NCBI RefSeq assembly: GCF_003491345.1
Contig: NZ_CP025513.1
Coordinates: 671,501-735,500 of the forward strand
From: Neorhizobium sp. SOG26
GTDB taxonomy: Bacteria; Pseudomonadota; Alphaproteobacteria; Rhizobiales; Rhizobiaceae
Reading direction: 5' to 3'
Length of the DNA: 64,000 nt
A program made the position numbers and the translations under genes. This document shows, piece after piece, positions 26,453 through 35,001 of the stretch; position 1 is the stretch's first letter, and every line of letters begins with the position of its first letter. The notes beneath the pieces are model-generated. The model made no database searches and was not told where the DNA came from. It saw only the letters and a list, made by a program, of their open reading frames with translations.

Positions 26453-27187
26453 ATGACCAAAGTGCTAACAGACGCTCGCTCGATCCGCATCAAGGGCCGC
26501 TCATTCCTCGCGGTCGTTCTTTCTCCGGACCTTCCGGTAGAAGACTGGTTGACAAGGCTCGATGATCTGGCGTCGCGTTCGGCCGGCTTCTTCCTGGGCC
26601 GTCCGGTGGTGCTGGACGTTAACGACCTTGATATCGGCAAGGCCGACCTGAAGGAACTCGTCGCGCAGCTTTCGCAGCGCAACGTCAGCATCATGGGCAT
26701 CGAGGGCGCGCGTCCGTCACTGCTCGGTCCCGGCATGCCACCGGCACTGAAGGGCGGCCGGCCGGTTTCCGACGAGGCGATTGCCAAGGAGCCTGTTATC
26801 GAGCTTCGCAACAGCGAGGCAGAGGTAAAGCCTGCTCCGGTAGAGGTGCGGCCGACGCTCCAGTCGCTGGTGATCAGCGAGCCGGTGCGTTCCGGACAGT
26901 CGGTGATCTTCCCGGAGGGTGACGTGACGGTGATCGGATCGGTTGCTTCCGGCGCGGAAATCATCGCTGGCGGATCGGTGCACATCTACGGCGCCCTGCG
27001 CGGTCGAGCCATGGCGGGTTCGCTTGGCAACGCCACGGCGCGGATATTCTGCCGCAAGCTCGAAGCCGAGCTGGTGGCAATCGACGGCATCTACAAGATG
27101 GCGGAAGACATGGCCGAAAACCTGCGCGGACAACCGGTCCAATGCTGGCTCGACGGCGATTCGATTATTGCAGAAATACTGACGTGA
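26453..27187 (+). CDS. minC: septum site-determining protein MinC
   Basis: MinC inhibits FtsZ ring assembly away from mid-cell and is recruited to the membrane by MinD. The 244 residues have an N-terminal FtsZ-binding domain (about 1-110), a Pro/Val/Glu-rich linker and the C-terminal beta-helix domain with GGSVHIYGALRGRAMAG and ARIFCRKLEAELVAIDG. The ATG at 26453 lies 41 bases after a CtrA box, which is expected to repress or time its expression in the cell cycle. minD follows after 29 bases. Confidence 0.95.
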   Translation: MTKVLTDARSIRIKGRSFLAVVLSPDLPVEDWLTRLDDLASRSAGFFLGRPVVLDVNDLDIGKADLKELVAQLSQRNVSIMGIEGARPSLLGPGMPPALKGGRPVSDEAIAKEPVIELRNSEAEVKPAPVEVRPTLQSLVISEPVRSGQSVIFPEGDVTVIGSVASGAEIIAGGSVHIYGALRGRAMAGSLGNATARIFCRKLEAELVAIDGIYKMAEDMAENLRGQPVQCWLDGDSIIAEILT

Positions 27188-27216
27188 GCCGAGGCGGGCT
27201 CTTAAAGGAGATCGAG

Positions 27217-28032
27217 ATGGGGAAGGTCATTGTAGTTACCTCAGGCAAGGGTGGCGTCGGCAAGACGACGTCTACCGCCGCACTCGGCGCGGCCCTGGCG
27301 CAGAGGAATGAGCGCGTCGTCGTCGTCGATTTTGACGTAGGGCTACGCAATCTCGACCTCGTCATGGGTGCCGAGCGCCGCGTCGTTTACGACCTGATCA
27401 ATGTCATCCAGGGCGAAGCCAAGCTTTCCCAGGCGCTGATCCGCGACAAGCGGCTCGAAACCCTGTTCCTGCTGCCGGCCTCCCAGACCCGCGACAAGGA
27501 CAACCTGACGCCAGAAGGCGTGGAGCGGGTGATCAATGAGTTGAAGCGCGTCTTCGACTGGGTCATCTGCGACAGCCCCGCCGGCATCGAAAGCGGCGCA
27601 ACACTTGCCATGCGGCACGCCGACGTGGCGGTTGTCGTCACCAATCCGGAAGTCTCTTCCGTCCGCGACTCCGATCGCATCATCGGCCTGCTCGACGCCA
27701 AGACGCTGAAGGCCGAGCGCGGCGAACGGATGGAAAAGCACCTGCTGCTGACCCGTTATGACTCCAATCGTGCCGAGCGTGGCGACATGCTCAAGGTCGA
27801 CGACGTTCTCGAAATCCTGTCGATCCCGCTTCTCGGCATCATCCCCGAAAGCATGGATGTGCTGCGCGCGTCCAACATCGGCTCCCCTGTCACCCTGGCA
27901 GACGCACGTTGCGCACCGGCCATGGCCTATTTCGACGCTGCTCGTCGTCTCGCAGGCGAGTCCGTGCCGATCACCGTCCCGAATGAAAAGCGGGGTATCT
28001 TCGACAAGATCTTCGGAAGGAAGGCGGCATGA
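27217..28032 (+). CDS. minD: septum site-determining ATPase MinD
   Basis: This 271-residue membrane-associated ATPase has the deviant Walker A motif [10 protein letters not shown], the switch region [14 protein letters not shown] and a C-terminal amphipathic membrane-targeting helix ([13 protein letters not shown]). It recruits MinC and is released by MinE, producing the pole-to-pole oscillation. The ATG at 27217 follows AAAGGAG. Its stop overlaps the minE start by four bases (ATGA). Confidence 0.97.
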   Translation: MGKVIVVTSGKGGVGKTTSTAALGAALAQRNERVVVVDFDVGLRNLDLVMGAERRVVYDLINVIQGEAKLSQALIRDKRLETLFLLPASQTRDKDNLTPEGVERVINELKRVFDWVICDSPAGIESGATLAMRHADVAVVVTNPEVSSVRDSDRIIGLLDAKTLKAERGERMEKHLLLTRYDSNRAERGDMLKVDDVLEILSIPLLGIIPESMDVLRASNIGSPVTLADARCAPAMAYFDAARRLAGESVPITVPNEKRGIFDKIFGRKAA

Positions 28033-28289
28033 GCATCCTCAATCTGTTCCGCAAGCAGCGTTCTGCTCCGATGGCGCGTGAGCGTCTGCAGGTCCTTCTG
28101 GCCCATGAGCGCGCTTCTTCCAACTCGGATCTCGTCGCGGTCCTGCGCGAAGAAATTCTCGCCGTGATCGCCAAGCATGTCGAGATCGACAGCGACAAGG
28201 TCCACATCAAGATCGACCGCGACGAAAACGTCTCGATCCTGGAGATCGATGTCGAAATTCCGGTCGCCGTCGCAGCCGAAGCGGCTTAA
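28029..28289 (+). CDS. minE: cell division topological specificity factor MinE
   Basis: This 86-residue protein has an N-terminal MinD-activating helix ([14 protein letters not shown]) and a C-terminal beta/dimerisation domain ([10 protein letters not shown]). It stimulates MinD ATPase and confines MinCD to the poles. It overlaps minD by four bases and ends the min operon. Confidence 0.97.
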   Translation: MSILNLFRKQRSAPMARERLQVLLAHERASSNSDLVAVLREEILAVIAKHVEIDSDKVHIKIDRDENVSILEIDVEIPVAVAAEAA

Positions 28290-28301
28290 TCCATACAAGT
28301 G

Positions 28302-28330
28302 TCACCGTCGTCCGAACAGGGCGGCGGTGA
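28302..28330. terminator. candidate terminator after minE
   Basis: TCACCG at 28302-28307 pairs with CGGTGA at 28325-28330, with additional C-G pairs inside, between the convergent minE and transglycosylase genes. There is no U tract, so the call is weak. Confidence 0.4.
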
Positions 28331-28337
28331 TGGGCTT

Positions 28338-29309
28338 CTAGTGGTTGCGGAAGACGGTGCACGGAACGCCCGCGGCCTTGATCTGACCGCAGAGGTCGTT
28401 TGCCTCGGCGCGCGTCTGCATCCCGATCCGTGCCGCATAACGCGGGCGACGTCCGAAATTCCCGCCGCGCTGCCTGACGATCAGGGCTCGCTGTTCCTTC
28501 AGGTTTTTCGGCAACTGATCGACTGAGCGGGTGAAAAGCCTGCTCGCGACCGACGGGTTGTAATGGGCCGCCAACTGGACGCCCCAAGGCGCCCAATCTG
28601 CCGATGCAAGGATGGGCTCGGTAATGGATCTTCGACGGGCGAGATCCATACAGGCTTCATGGAAAGACTTATCCTTATCAAGCGCCGGTGCCGGATCGGC
28701 CGGTGGGGAGGTTTTCCACGTTTCCGCCGTGTGGCCAGTGATTGCGAAGACATAGTCTCGCGTTTCGAGCGGCAGCGCTCCTGATGAGAGGAACCGCTGG
28801 GCTCCGGCTTCACCCGAATTATAAGCCGCCGCCGCCAGGCCAAAATTTCCGAAGCGCTCCTTCAGTTCTTTCAGATAAGCGGCCGACGCCGTAAGCGCCT
28901 CGACGGGATCGAAGCTGTTCTGAAGCCCCTTAAGCTTGGCCGTCGCAGGCATGAATTGCGCGATGCCTTCCGCGCCTTTGGGGCTGACCGCATCGGGCTT
29001 GAACAGGCTCTCTCGCCAGATCAGCCGCGCAAAGAAATCAGGTGGAACGGAGTTTCGGAGGGCCACGGCCTCCATATGCGTGCAGAGATCCTCATGGTAC
29101 GAGCTTCTCCGGATGCAGGCCGGAGGGGCGGCCGGTCCGGCGGGTCCGGAATAAAGGCACTGCTCGGGTTCGTTCTTTTTCTCCTCCGCCTGAGCAGGAA
29201 TAGGAGATAGAAGCTGCGTCAGGCCCATCAAGGATCCTGCCAACAACATGCGGTAGGTCGGTTGGGCCCGCGGACTGCCAACATCATCTCCCACAACAGC
29301 AACATTCAT
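28338..29309 (-). CDS. lytic transglycosylase domain protein
   Basis: This 323-residue exported protein has an SLT (goose-lysozyme-like) domain about residues 80-190. The catalytic Glu lies in FFARLIWRESLFKPDAVSPKGAEG (read in parts), followed by GIAQFMPATAKLKG and AAAYNSGEAGAQRFL. It cleaves peptidoglycan glycan strands in the periplasm. The C-terminal 80 residues look like a SPOR-type peptidoglycan-binding region. A hydrophobic segment (MLLAGSLMGLTQLLSPIPAQA) acts as signal peptide; the start is uncertain between 29309 and 29249, and neither has a strong ribosome site. Confidence 0.85.
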   Translation of the reverse strand: MNVAVVGDDVGSPRAQPTYRMLLAGSLMGLTQLLSPIPAQAEEKKNEPEQCLYSGPAGPAAPPACIRRSSYHEDLCTHMEAVALRNSVPPDFFARLIWRESLFKPDAVSPKGAEGIAQFMPATAKLKGLQNSFDPVEALTASAAYLKELKERFGNFGLAAAAYNSGEAGAQRFLSSGALPLETRDYVFAITGHTAETWKTSPPADPAPALDKDKSFHEACMDLARRRSITEPILASADWAPWGVQLAAHYNPSVASRLFTRSVDQLPKNLKEQRALIVRQRGGNFGRRPRYAARIGMQTRAEANDLCGQIKAAGVPCTVFRNH

Positions 29310-29447
29310 GGTGATCAATCCGTCGTCGGTGATGTGTCTGTCGCTAGCATGCTCGCAGTGTTGGCCTGGTTCATCTGCCGGACCAAGGTATGGCTCGGCA
29401 GCTCCAGATCAAGCTCCAAAGCCTTGTGGTCTCGAAACGGCGCGAGT

Positions 29448-29472
29448 GGAACTTCTCGGCGGACTTGAGGTT
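29448..29472 (+). promoter_or_regulatory. EcfG/RpoE2-type promoter of the DUF892 gene
   Basis: GGAAC, 17 bases, then GTT matches the promoter of the alphaproteobacterial general-stress sigma factor. It ends 27 bases before the ATG at 29500, leaving a short leader. DUF892/YciF-type genes are commonly part of this stress regulon. Confidence 0.7.
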
Positions 29473-29499
29473 GGTAGGGCCAAACAAGAGGAGTATCCG

Positions 29500-30009
29500 A
29501 TGTCCCAAGAGCCGCGCGAACTATTCATTACCGGACTTAAAAATGCACATGCCATGGAAAACCAGGCATTATCGATCATGAAGCCGCAGCTTCAGCGCAT
29601 CGAGAACTACCCGGAAGTCGCCGCCAAGCTTGATCAGCATATCCGCGAAACGGAAGGCCAGATCCGGCGTCTCGAAGAAGTTCTGAGCGGCCTTGCCGAG
29701 AGCCACTCATCAATCAAGGACGCCGCGCTTTCCTTCACGGGCGCGATGGCAGCGCTCGGGCATACGGTTGCCGGTGACGAGATCCTCAAGAACTCGATGG
29801 CGAACTTTGCCTTCGAGAATTTCGAGATCGCAGCCTACAAGTCGCTGATCGCGTTGGCTGACTATGCGGAGCTTCCGGCGCTTGCAACGCCGCTGAAGGC
29901 AAACCTTGAAGAAGAACTCGCCATGGCGAAGTGGCTTGATGAAAACATCGGCACCCTGACCACCAAGTTCGCCGCACTGAAGCAGCAGGGGGCGAGTGCC
30001 AAGGTTTGA
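29500..30009 (+). CDS. ferritin-like DUF892 (YciF/YciE) protein
   Basis: This 169-residue four-helix ferritin-like protein starts MSQEPRELFITGLKNAHAME and has conserved acidic and His residues along the helices (KLDQHIRETEGQI, EILKNSMANFAFENFE). YciF-type proteins are stress-induced and may bind metals; the reaction is unknown. The ATG at 29500 follows AAGAGGAG. A GGAAC-N17-GTT promoter directly upstream places it in the general stress response. Confidence 0.92.
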   Translation: MSQEPRELFITGLKNAHAMENQALSIMKPQLQRIENYPEVAAKLDQHIRETEGQIRRLEEVLSGLAESHSSIKDAALSFTGAMAALGHTVAGDEILKNSMANFAFENFEIAAYKSLIALADYAELPALATPLKANLEEELAMAKWLDENIGTLTTKFAALKQQGASAKV

Positions 30010-30020
30010 TTACAGCGACA

Positions 30021-30050
30021 AACGGCCGGCTCGAAGTCGATCCGGCCGTT
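30021..30050. terminator. bidirectional hairpin between convergent genes
   Basis: AACGGCCGG pairs with CCGGCCGTT across a 12-base loop, between the convergent DUF892 and aldolase genes. It lacks a long U tract, so it is a moderate-confidence terminator for either side. Confidence 0.5.
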
Positions 30051-30065
30051 GAAGTCCGTTGCCGC

Positions 30066-30821
30066 TCAGGCTGATCGGGCAGCCGAAACGGCAGATGCCA
30101 CGCCCGCGCCGAGGAACATCGTGTCGCTGGCGATGAGGTAGAAGGTGATTTCGGCGTCCCTCCATTTTCCAACATCATCTGGCGATGGCCGGAAGATGCC
30201 GACTGCCTTGCCAGCGGCGCGCGCGGCCTTTGCGATCGTCAGGATCGCCGCTTCCAGTTTTTTCGCTCCCTCCGGCCCAAGAGCGTTTATAGAAACTGAG
30301 AGGTCGCCCGGGCCGATGAAGATCACATCCACCCCTTCAACGGCGACGATCTCCTCAACCTTCGCCAATCCTTCCGCCGTCTCTATCTGGACGGCGAGCA
30401 GGATCTCGTCATTCGCGCGCTTCAGGTAGTCCGGAATGCGGTAGCCATAGCCGGCTGCGCGCCCCGGGCCAACCCCACGTTCGCCAAGCGGCGGGTAACG
30501 CGTCGCCATCACGGCTGCCTTCGCCTGGGCGGCTGTCGAGACTCGTGGAACAAGAACGCCAGCGGCCCCGGCATCGAGAACCCCGGCAATGGATTCGGGG
30601 GCATGACCCGGCACGCGCACGATCGCCGGTACCCGGTGAACATCGGAGGCGCGGATGAGGTTTTCGATCAGTTCTCGTCCGATCTGCGAGTGCTCGGCGT
30701 CGATGCAGAGAAAGTCCACACCAGCCGCGGCCGTGACCTCGACAGTCACCGGATGAGGTACGGCGGCAAAGGTGCCGATCAGCCGTTCACCGCCAAGGCA
30801 TTTCTGTCGAAAGTCACTCAT
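30066..30821 (-). CDS. HpcH/HpaI-family aldolase
   Basis: This 251-residue class II pyruvate aldolase of the HpcH/HpaI/citrate-lyase fold has the motifs FLCIDAEHSQIG, GVLVPRVSTAAQAKA, GERGVGPGRAAGYG, LAVQIETAEGL and IFIGPGDLSVS. Such enzymes split 2-keto-4-hydroxy acids into pyruvate and an aldehyde. It is divergent from a GntR regulator and a flavin monooxygenase pair, and the shared intergenic region carries two GTATAC sites, so it may act on the product of that module. The true substrate is unknown. Confidence 0.9.
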   Translation of the reverse strand: MSDFRQKCLGGERLIGTFAAVPHPVTVEVTAAAGVDFLCIDAEHSQIGRELIENLIRASDVHRVPAIVRVPGHAPESIAGVLDAGAAGVLVPRVSTAAQAKAAVMATRYPPLGERGVGPGRAAGYGYRIPDYLKRANDEILLAVQIETAEGLAKVEEIVAVEGVDVIFIGPGDLSVSINALGPEGAKKLEAAILTIAKAARAAGKAVGIFRPSPDDVGKWRDAEITFYLIASDTMFLGAGVASAVSAARSA

Positions 30822-30905
30822 TGTTCTGCATCCTCGATGATCAGGGTGGTGGAACTGGCCTCAATCAGCTTTAAGCCTGAAACGTCCCGCCCTACAAGAT
30901 GTGGA

Positions 30906-30918
30906 AAACCGTATACTG
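30906..30918. promoter_or_regulatory. GTATAC operator-like site 1
   Basis: AAACCGTATAC at 30906-30916 is the exact reverse complement of GTATACGGTTT at site 2. The GTATAC core is typical of GntR (VanR/FadR-like) operators. It lies about 85 bases from the aldolase start. Confidence 0.5.
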
Positions 30919-30981
30919 ATAACACGGCCGGTCTTCACATTCTATGTGCGGTAGCCGCTCATTCCCTTGAATATAGCCATG

Positions 30982-30996
30982 AACGGTATACGGTTT
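30982..30996. promoter_or_regulatory. GTATAC operator-like site 2
   Basis: AACGGTATACGGTTT contains the palindromic GTATAC core and lies 15 bases before the GntR start codon. The two sites are 75 bases apart, about seven helical turns, which would suit a regulator bound at both. Confidence 0.5.
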
Positions 30997-31010
30997 CGGC
31001 AGGAGATGGG

Positions 31011-31715
31011 ATGTTGAAGCCGGTTGATAATCTCGTGGATGGAATTTATGCCGACCTGCGCTTGAAGCTGCAGCGGAGTGCGATTGCACCATCGGAAAGG
31101 CTGGTGGATACCGAGATTGCAGCCAGACACGGCATATCGCGCATGCCAGCCCGTGAAGCTTTATTGCGGCTGGTGGCGGAGGGTTATCTTGTTGGAACGA
31201 CGCGGGGGTTTGCCGTGCGAGAGCTCTCGCCGGCCGACATCTCTGGCTTGTTCGAGGTTCGCCGGCAACTTGAGCCTCGCGCTGCGGCCTCAGCCGCGCG
31301 TGACCTGACGCCCGAGGTTGCCGGGAAACTATCGGAACTGTTCGCACTCATTGAAAAGGCGCTTGCTGAGGGAGATCTCCCGGCACTCCTGGCTGCCAAT
31401 GTGGATTATCGCAATGCCTGGCTTGAGGCTGTTCGCAATCCCCACATGGCGGCAACGATCGCGCGCTTCATAGACTACTTCCAGTCGGTCCGCATCGGTA
31501 CGTTCGCCGATCCCGCCACGGCCGCGACCTACATCTCCAGTCTTTCTCGAATCCAGTCAGCCTTCATGGCGCGCGATCCGCTGATGGCGCAGGACCGGAT
31601 GATGCTTTTCCTATTTGCGGCGGAGGAGGCCTTCCTCTCCGTCCGTCATCGCCAGTTGCAAGAAGCCGAGAGGCAGGCGCTCTCGGGTCGAAGAAGAAGT
31701 CGGAGGACGAAATGA
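31011..31715 (+). CDS. GntR-family regulator of a flavin-monooxygenase module
   Basis: This 234-residue factor has an N-terminal winged helix (LVDTEIAARHGISRMPAREAL) and a C-terminal FCD-type helical ligand domain. The ATG at 31011 follows AGGAGATGGG. A much longer frame upstream would cross the operators and lacks a ribosome site. It overlaps the monooxygenase gene by four bases and is divergent from the aldolase gene, so it probably controls all four genes and itself. Confidence 0.88.
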   Translation: MLKPVDNLVDGIYADLRLKLQRSAIAPSERLVDTEIAARHGISRMPAREALLRLVAEGYLVGTTRGFAVRELSPADISGLFEVRRQLEPRAAASAARDLTPEVAGKLSELFALIEKALAEGDLPALLAANVDYRNAWLEAVRNPHMAATIARFIDYFQSVRIGTFADPATAATYISSLSRIQSAFMARDPLMAQDRMMLFLFAAEEAFLSVRHRQLQEAERQALSGRRRSRRTK

Positions 31716-32809
31716 ACCGCAGACCACACCCGCTCAAAGGTGCGAGCAAGCTGAAGCTTGGGGTATTTTCCGCCAATGCAGACGGTGGATTGGCTATTAC
31801 GGATGTGCCGGAGCGGTGGCAGGCGCGGTGGGAGGACAACTTGAACGCCGTCCAGATCGCAGACCGCGGTGGTCTCGATTTCTTCCTCCCGATCGCGCGC
31901 TGGAAAGGTTTCGGTGGCAAGAATCGGGTGAGGGAGTGGTCGTTTGAAACTTTCACCTGGGCAGCCGGCCTTGCCTCGGTAACCGAACGGATAGGCCTCT
32001 TCATGACGGTCCACGTGCCGCTCGTGCATCCGCTATACGCGGCGAAGGCGCTCGCGACGGTCGACCATATCAGCGGCGGACGCGCCGGGCTCAATATCGT
32101 CTGCGGCTGGAACCCGAAGGAGTTCGGGATGTTTGGCGTACCGCTGGTGGAGAAGGGTTATGACCAGGCCGCGGAATGGCTGGAGATTGTCGAACGGTCC
32201 TACACTTCCGACGCTCCCTTTGACTTCAACGGCCAGTATTACAAGCTGAAGGACGTGGTCACCCGCCCTGCGAGCATCCAGACGCCGCGGCCTGTGACGA
32301 TGAATGCGGCCTTCGGCGGACCGGGGCGGGATTTCGCCGCCAGGAACTGCGAATATCTGTTCACCACCTTCACGGAACTCTCGGAAGCCGGCAAGCATGT
32401 AGAAGACATCCGCAACCGGGCCAGCGTCATCGGCCGCGATGTTGGTGCCTATACCGTCTGCCACGTTGTTTGTCGCGAGACGCAACAGGAGGCGGAGGAT
32501 TATTACGAGCGTTATGCAGTGACGCTTGCCGATCATGAGGCTGTCGACGCCCATATGGCAGGCAAGAAGGAGTTCTCGCAGTCGCACGACAAGGAAAGCT
32601 ACGACCGTTACCGCAAGCGCTTTGCCGGGGGCGCCGGCGGATATCCGCTCGTTGGCACGCCGGAGAAGATCGTCGAGGACATGCTGGCGATCTCCCAGCA
32701 GGGCTACTCCGGCATTGCCTTATCCTTCGTCAACTACACTTACGAACTGCCATTCTTCTGCGACCGTGTTATGCCGCTGCTCAAGAAGGCAGGACTGCGA
32801 AGCGAATGA
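31712..32809 (+). CDS. RutA-like FMN-dependent monooxygenase (LLM class)
   Basis: This 365-residue luciferase-like (bacterial alkanesulfonate/pyrimidine) monooxygenase closely follows RutA in motif order: ARWKGFGGKN, ESFTWAAGLAS-like FETFTWAAGLA, ATVDHISGGRAGLNIVCGW and TVCHVVCRETQQEA. Reduced FMN comes from the flavin reductase encoded next door. None of the other rut genes (B, C, D, E, G) is present, so the substrate need not be uracil. The ATG overlaps the GntR stop (ATGA), and its end overlaps the reductase start. Confidence 0.88.
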   Translation: MNRRPHPLKGASKLKLGVFSANADGGLAITDVPERWQARWEDNLNAVQIADRGGLDFFLPIARWKGFGGKNRVREWSFETFTWAAGLASVTERIGLFMTVHVPLVHPLYAAKALATVDHISGGRAGLNIVCGWNPKEFGMFGVPLVEKGYDQAAEWLEIVERSYTSDAPFDFNGQYYKLKDVVTRPASIQTPRPVTMNAAFGGPGRDFAARNCEYLFTTFTELSEAGKHVEDIRNRASVIGRDVGAYTVCHVVCRETQQEAEDYYERYAVTLADHEAVDAHMAGKKEFSQSHDKESYDRYRKRFAGGAGGYPLVGTPEKIVEDMLAISQQGYSGIALSFVNYTYELPFFCDRVMPLLKKAGLRSE

Positions 32810-33315
32810 CGAGTGAGATGATGCAGGACGACATCGAGGCGAGCCGCCTCGCCTTTCGAGAGGGTATGTCGCGGTTGGCGGCGGCGATCAATATCGTCAC
32901 CACCAACGGGGCGGCCGGCGTGGCAGGGTTCACTGCCTCGGCTGTCTGTAGCGTCACAGACCAGCCGCCAACGCTGCTGGTTTGCCTGAACCGCTCCAGC
33001 TCGGTCGCGAAGATCTTCGAGACGAACCGGGTGCTTTGCGTCAATGCGTTGACGAGCCGGCACGAGGGTTTGTCCAAGCTCTTCGGTGGCGCAACGCCGC
33101 AGGAGGAGCGGTTTTCTCGCGGCAACTGGACCGCGAGTGAGACGGGATCTCCGGTGCTCTCCGATGCAGTCGTATCCTTCGACTGCGAGGTTGCGGACGT
33201 CGTCCAAAGCGGCACGCATCATGTGCTGTTCTGCCGGGTGCGCGGCGTCATCCATGGCAATGACAATGACGAGGCGCTCGTTTATTTCCGTCGCCGTTAT
33301 CATCACATCCGCTAG
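32806..33315 (+). CDS. flavin reductase (RutF-like)
   Basis: This 169-residue FMN reductase has the flavin-reductase-domain core: AAINIVTTNGAAGVAGFTASAVCSVT (read in parts), PPTLLVCLNRSS, FCVN-like VLCVNALTSRHE and HHVLFCRVRGV. It supplies reduced flavin to the upstream monooxygenase. The start overlaps the monooxygenase stop by four bases. It ends the GntR-monooxygenase-reductase operon. Confidence 0.92.
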   Translation: MTSEMMQDDIEASRLAFREGMSRLAAAINIVTTNGAAGVAGFTASAVCSVTDQPPTLLVCLNRSSSVAKIFETNRVLCVNALTSRHEGLSKLFGGATPQEERFSRGNWTASETGSPVLSDAVVSFDCEVADVVQSGTHHVLFCRVRGVIHGNDNDEALVYFRRRYHHIR

Positions 33316-33342
33316 CAAATCGAGGGTCAGGACCGGATGAGG

Positions 33343-33474
33343 CGCACCGCTGAGGTTGAGCAACATGCTGTCGCGGCCCGCCACCGGGATTGCTCGCACC
33401 GAGACGATGCGAGGCGCAGTTTGTGCAAGGTGCGGGTCAGTCCTGCCTGCCGTGGTGGCATCCATTGGCATCAT
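33343..33474 (-). pseudogene. 5' fragment of a glucarate-dehydratase-like (gudD) gene
   Basis: On the minus strand, after a clean GAGGAGG ribosome site and an ATGATG start at 33474, there are about 44 codons that read APRIVSVRAIPVAGRDSMLL and then NLSGA. This is the N-terminus of the GudD enolase-superfamily dehydratase (E. coli GudD has IPVAGHDSMLMNLSGA). After NLSGA the similarity stops, and the frame runs into the antisense of the flavin reductase. The other roughly 400 residues are missing, so this is a truncated remnant left by a deletion or rearrangement. Confidence 0.65.
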
Positions 33475-33581
33475 CTCGTCCTCCTCGGCTCGACCTATGG
33501 GCGGCCGCGCTCGCCGTTGGTGACTCATCCACCCTTTCCCAAGCAAGGCGTCATCCGGCTGCTGGTGACGAGAGCTGATGC

Positions 33582-33890
33582 CTAAAGCCTGGCCATAGGC
33601 AGTGCGCGGATGACGATCTCCTCCTGCTGGAAGCGATCCTCCAGTGCCTTGCGATAGGCATGCCACCAGTCGCGATGCAGGTCATCGATCATCACCTCTG
33701 CAATGATGATGGCGTCCTTCTCGACGTCATCATCATTCGCCCAGAGCCCTTCGGCGGGCGCGTTCTTGTGGAAGGTCATCCCGCCAAACCGGCTGGTGAG
33801 CTCCTCGCGAAGCATTTCGTACGGATCCGGTCTGTCGCTCTGTGGGCCGATCACGGGCAGGAGGATCTGGATGAGGTACATTTCAGCCAT
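33582..33890 (-). CDS. hypothetical protein, 102 aa
   Basis: This small acidic protein begins MAEMYLIQILLPV and contains PYEMLREELTSRFGG and DDVEKDAIIIAEVMID. It has no signal peptide or membrane segment. I do not recognise a family with certainty. It overlaps the end of the DUF808 gene by 8 bases on the same strand, so the two are co-translated. The ATG at 33890 has been chosen over longer upstream frames, which overlap DUF808 too deeply. Confidence 0.75.
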   Translation of the reverse strand: MAEMYLIQILLPVIGPQSDRPDPYEMLREELTSRFGGMTFHKNAPAEGLWANDDDVEKDAIIIAEVMIDDLHRDWWHAYRKALEDRFQQEEIVIRALPMARL

Positions 33891-34842
33891 GCGCGTAGCC
33901 CATGCGAACGAGAGCCGGTTTAACCAGGTTGAAGGCGACGACCGCGGCAGCACCGATAACCAGGCCCAACACCGCCTGCTGCAGGGACGTAGCGAGCCAC
34001 CCAACGACCGAAGGTAGCACCCGTACGACGGCGGCGGCCTGTTCTGCAACATGTTCGATCATGTGCTCCGGTGCGTGGAAGCCGAGCTCCGCCAGACCGT
34101 GGACGATGATGCTGCCACCGACCCAAAGCATCGCGGCAGTTCCAATGCCGGCCAGCAGTTGCAGAAAAACAGGCACGCCGCGGACGAGCAACTTTCCGAA
34201 ACCGCGCAGGGCCGCGGAGCCGCTCTTTGCCAGCGCTAGCCCGATGTCGTCTGCCTTAACAATCAACGCGACAACGCCATAGACCGCCGCGGTGATGAAT
34301 ATGCCGACGCCAGCGAGCACCGCAGCCTGCGCGTAGAAGCCGGACTCCGACACACCCGCCAGCGTCAGCGCCATGATCTCGGCCGACAGGATGAAGTCGG
34401 TACGGATTGCGCCGGACACTTTCTCCTTCTCGATTTGACTGGCATCCGTGCCATCCACTTCCGTCGCGCCTTGCTCCCCATGATGGCCGAACACCGCTTC
34501 ATGAAGCTTCTCCGTACCTTCAAAGCACAGGTAGATGCCGCCGAGCATCAACAGCGGCATGATCAGCCATGGCGCGAAGTAGCCGAGCAGCAGGCACAGA
34601 GGCAGGAGAAAGATCAGCTTGTTCTTGAGCGAGCCGAGGGCGATCTTGCCGATGGTCGGAAGTTCGCGAGCAGGCGACAGACCGACGACATATCGCGGGG
34701 TGACCGCGGTATCATCAATCACGACACCCGCAGCCTTGGTGCTGGCCTTGATCGTTTGCGCGGCCACATCGTCAAGGGACGATGCCGCGAGTTTTGCAAT
34801 CGCCGCCACGTCATCAAGAAGAGCAATCAATCCCGTTGCCAT
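33883..34842 (-). CDS. DUF808 (YedI-like) inner-membrane protein
   Basis: This 319-residue membrane protein starts MATGLIALLDDVAAIAKLAASS and has GLSPARELPTI, LPLCLLLGYFAPW, YLCFEGTEKLHE and IRTDFILSAEIMALTLAGV, which are hallmarks of DUF808. About six to seven membrane segments are predicted. The biochemical role is unknown. It is co-transcribed with the following 102-aa gene. Confidence 0.92.
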   Translation of the reverse strand: MATGLIALLDDVAAIAKLAASSLDDVAAQTIKASTKAAGVVIDDTAVTPRYVVGLSPARELPTIGKIALGSLKNKLIFLLPLCLLLGYFAPWLIMPLLMLGGIYLCFEGTEKLHEAVFGHHGEQGATEVDGTDASQIEKEKVSGAIRTDFILSAEIMALTLAGVSESGFYAQAAVLAGVGIFITAAVYGVVALIVKADDIGLALAKSGSAALRGFGKLLVRGVPVFLQLLAGIGTAAMLWVGGSIIVHGLAELGFHAPEHMIEHVAEQAAAVVRVLPSVVGWLATSLQQAVLGLVIGAAAVVAFNLVKPALVRMGYAHG

Positions 34843-35001
34843 TCAACTCACCGACACTATCGTTGCATTGGATGATGAAGGCGAAGCCATGGCAGATGGT
34901 TCCGTTGAGGCGGGGGATCGTAGTTATTTGCTGCGCTCCGGTTTGCCAAAGCTCGTCCATCTTGTCGATGCCTGCGACAACGCAGGCCTCCGGAGCAATC
35001 C

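Noticed and set aside
33337-33585. A plus-strand 82-codon frame after the flavin reductase
   Set aside because: It overlaps the gudD-like remnant on the other strand, has no ribosome site and no family features.
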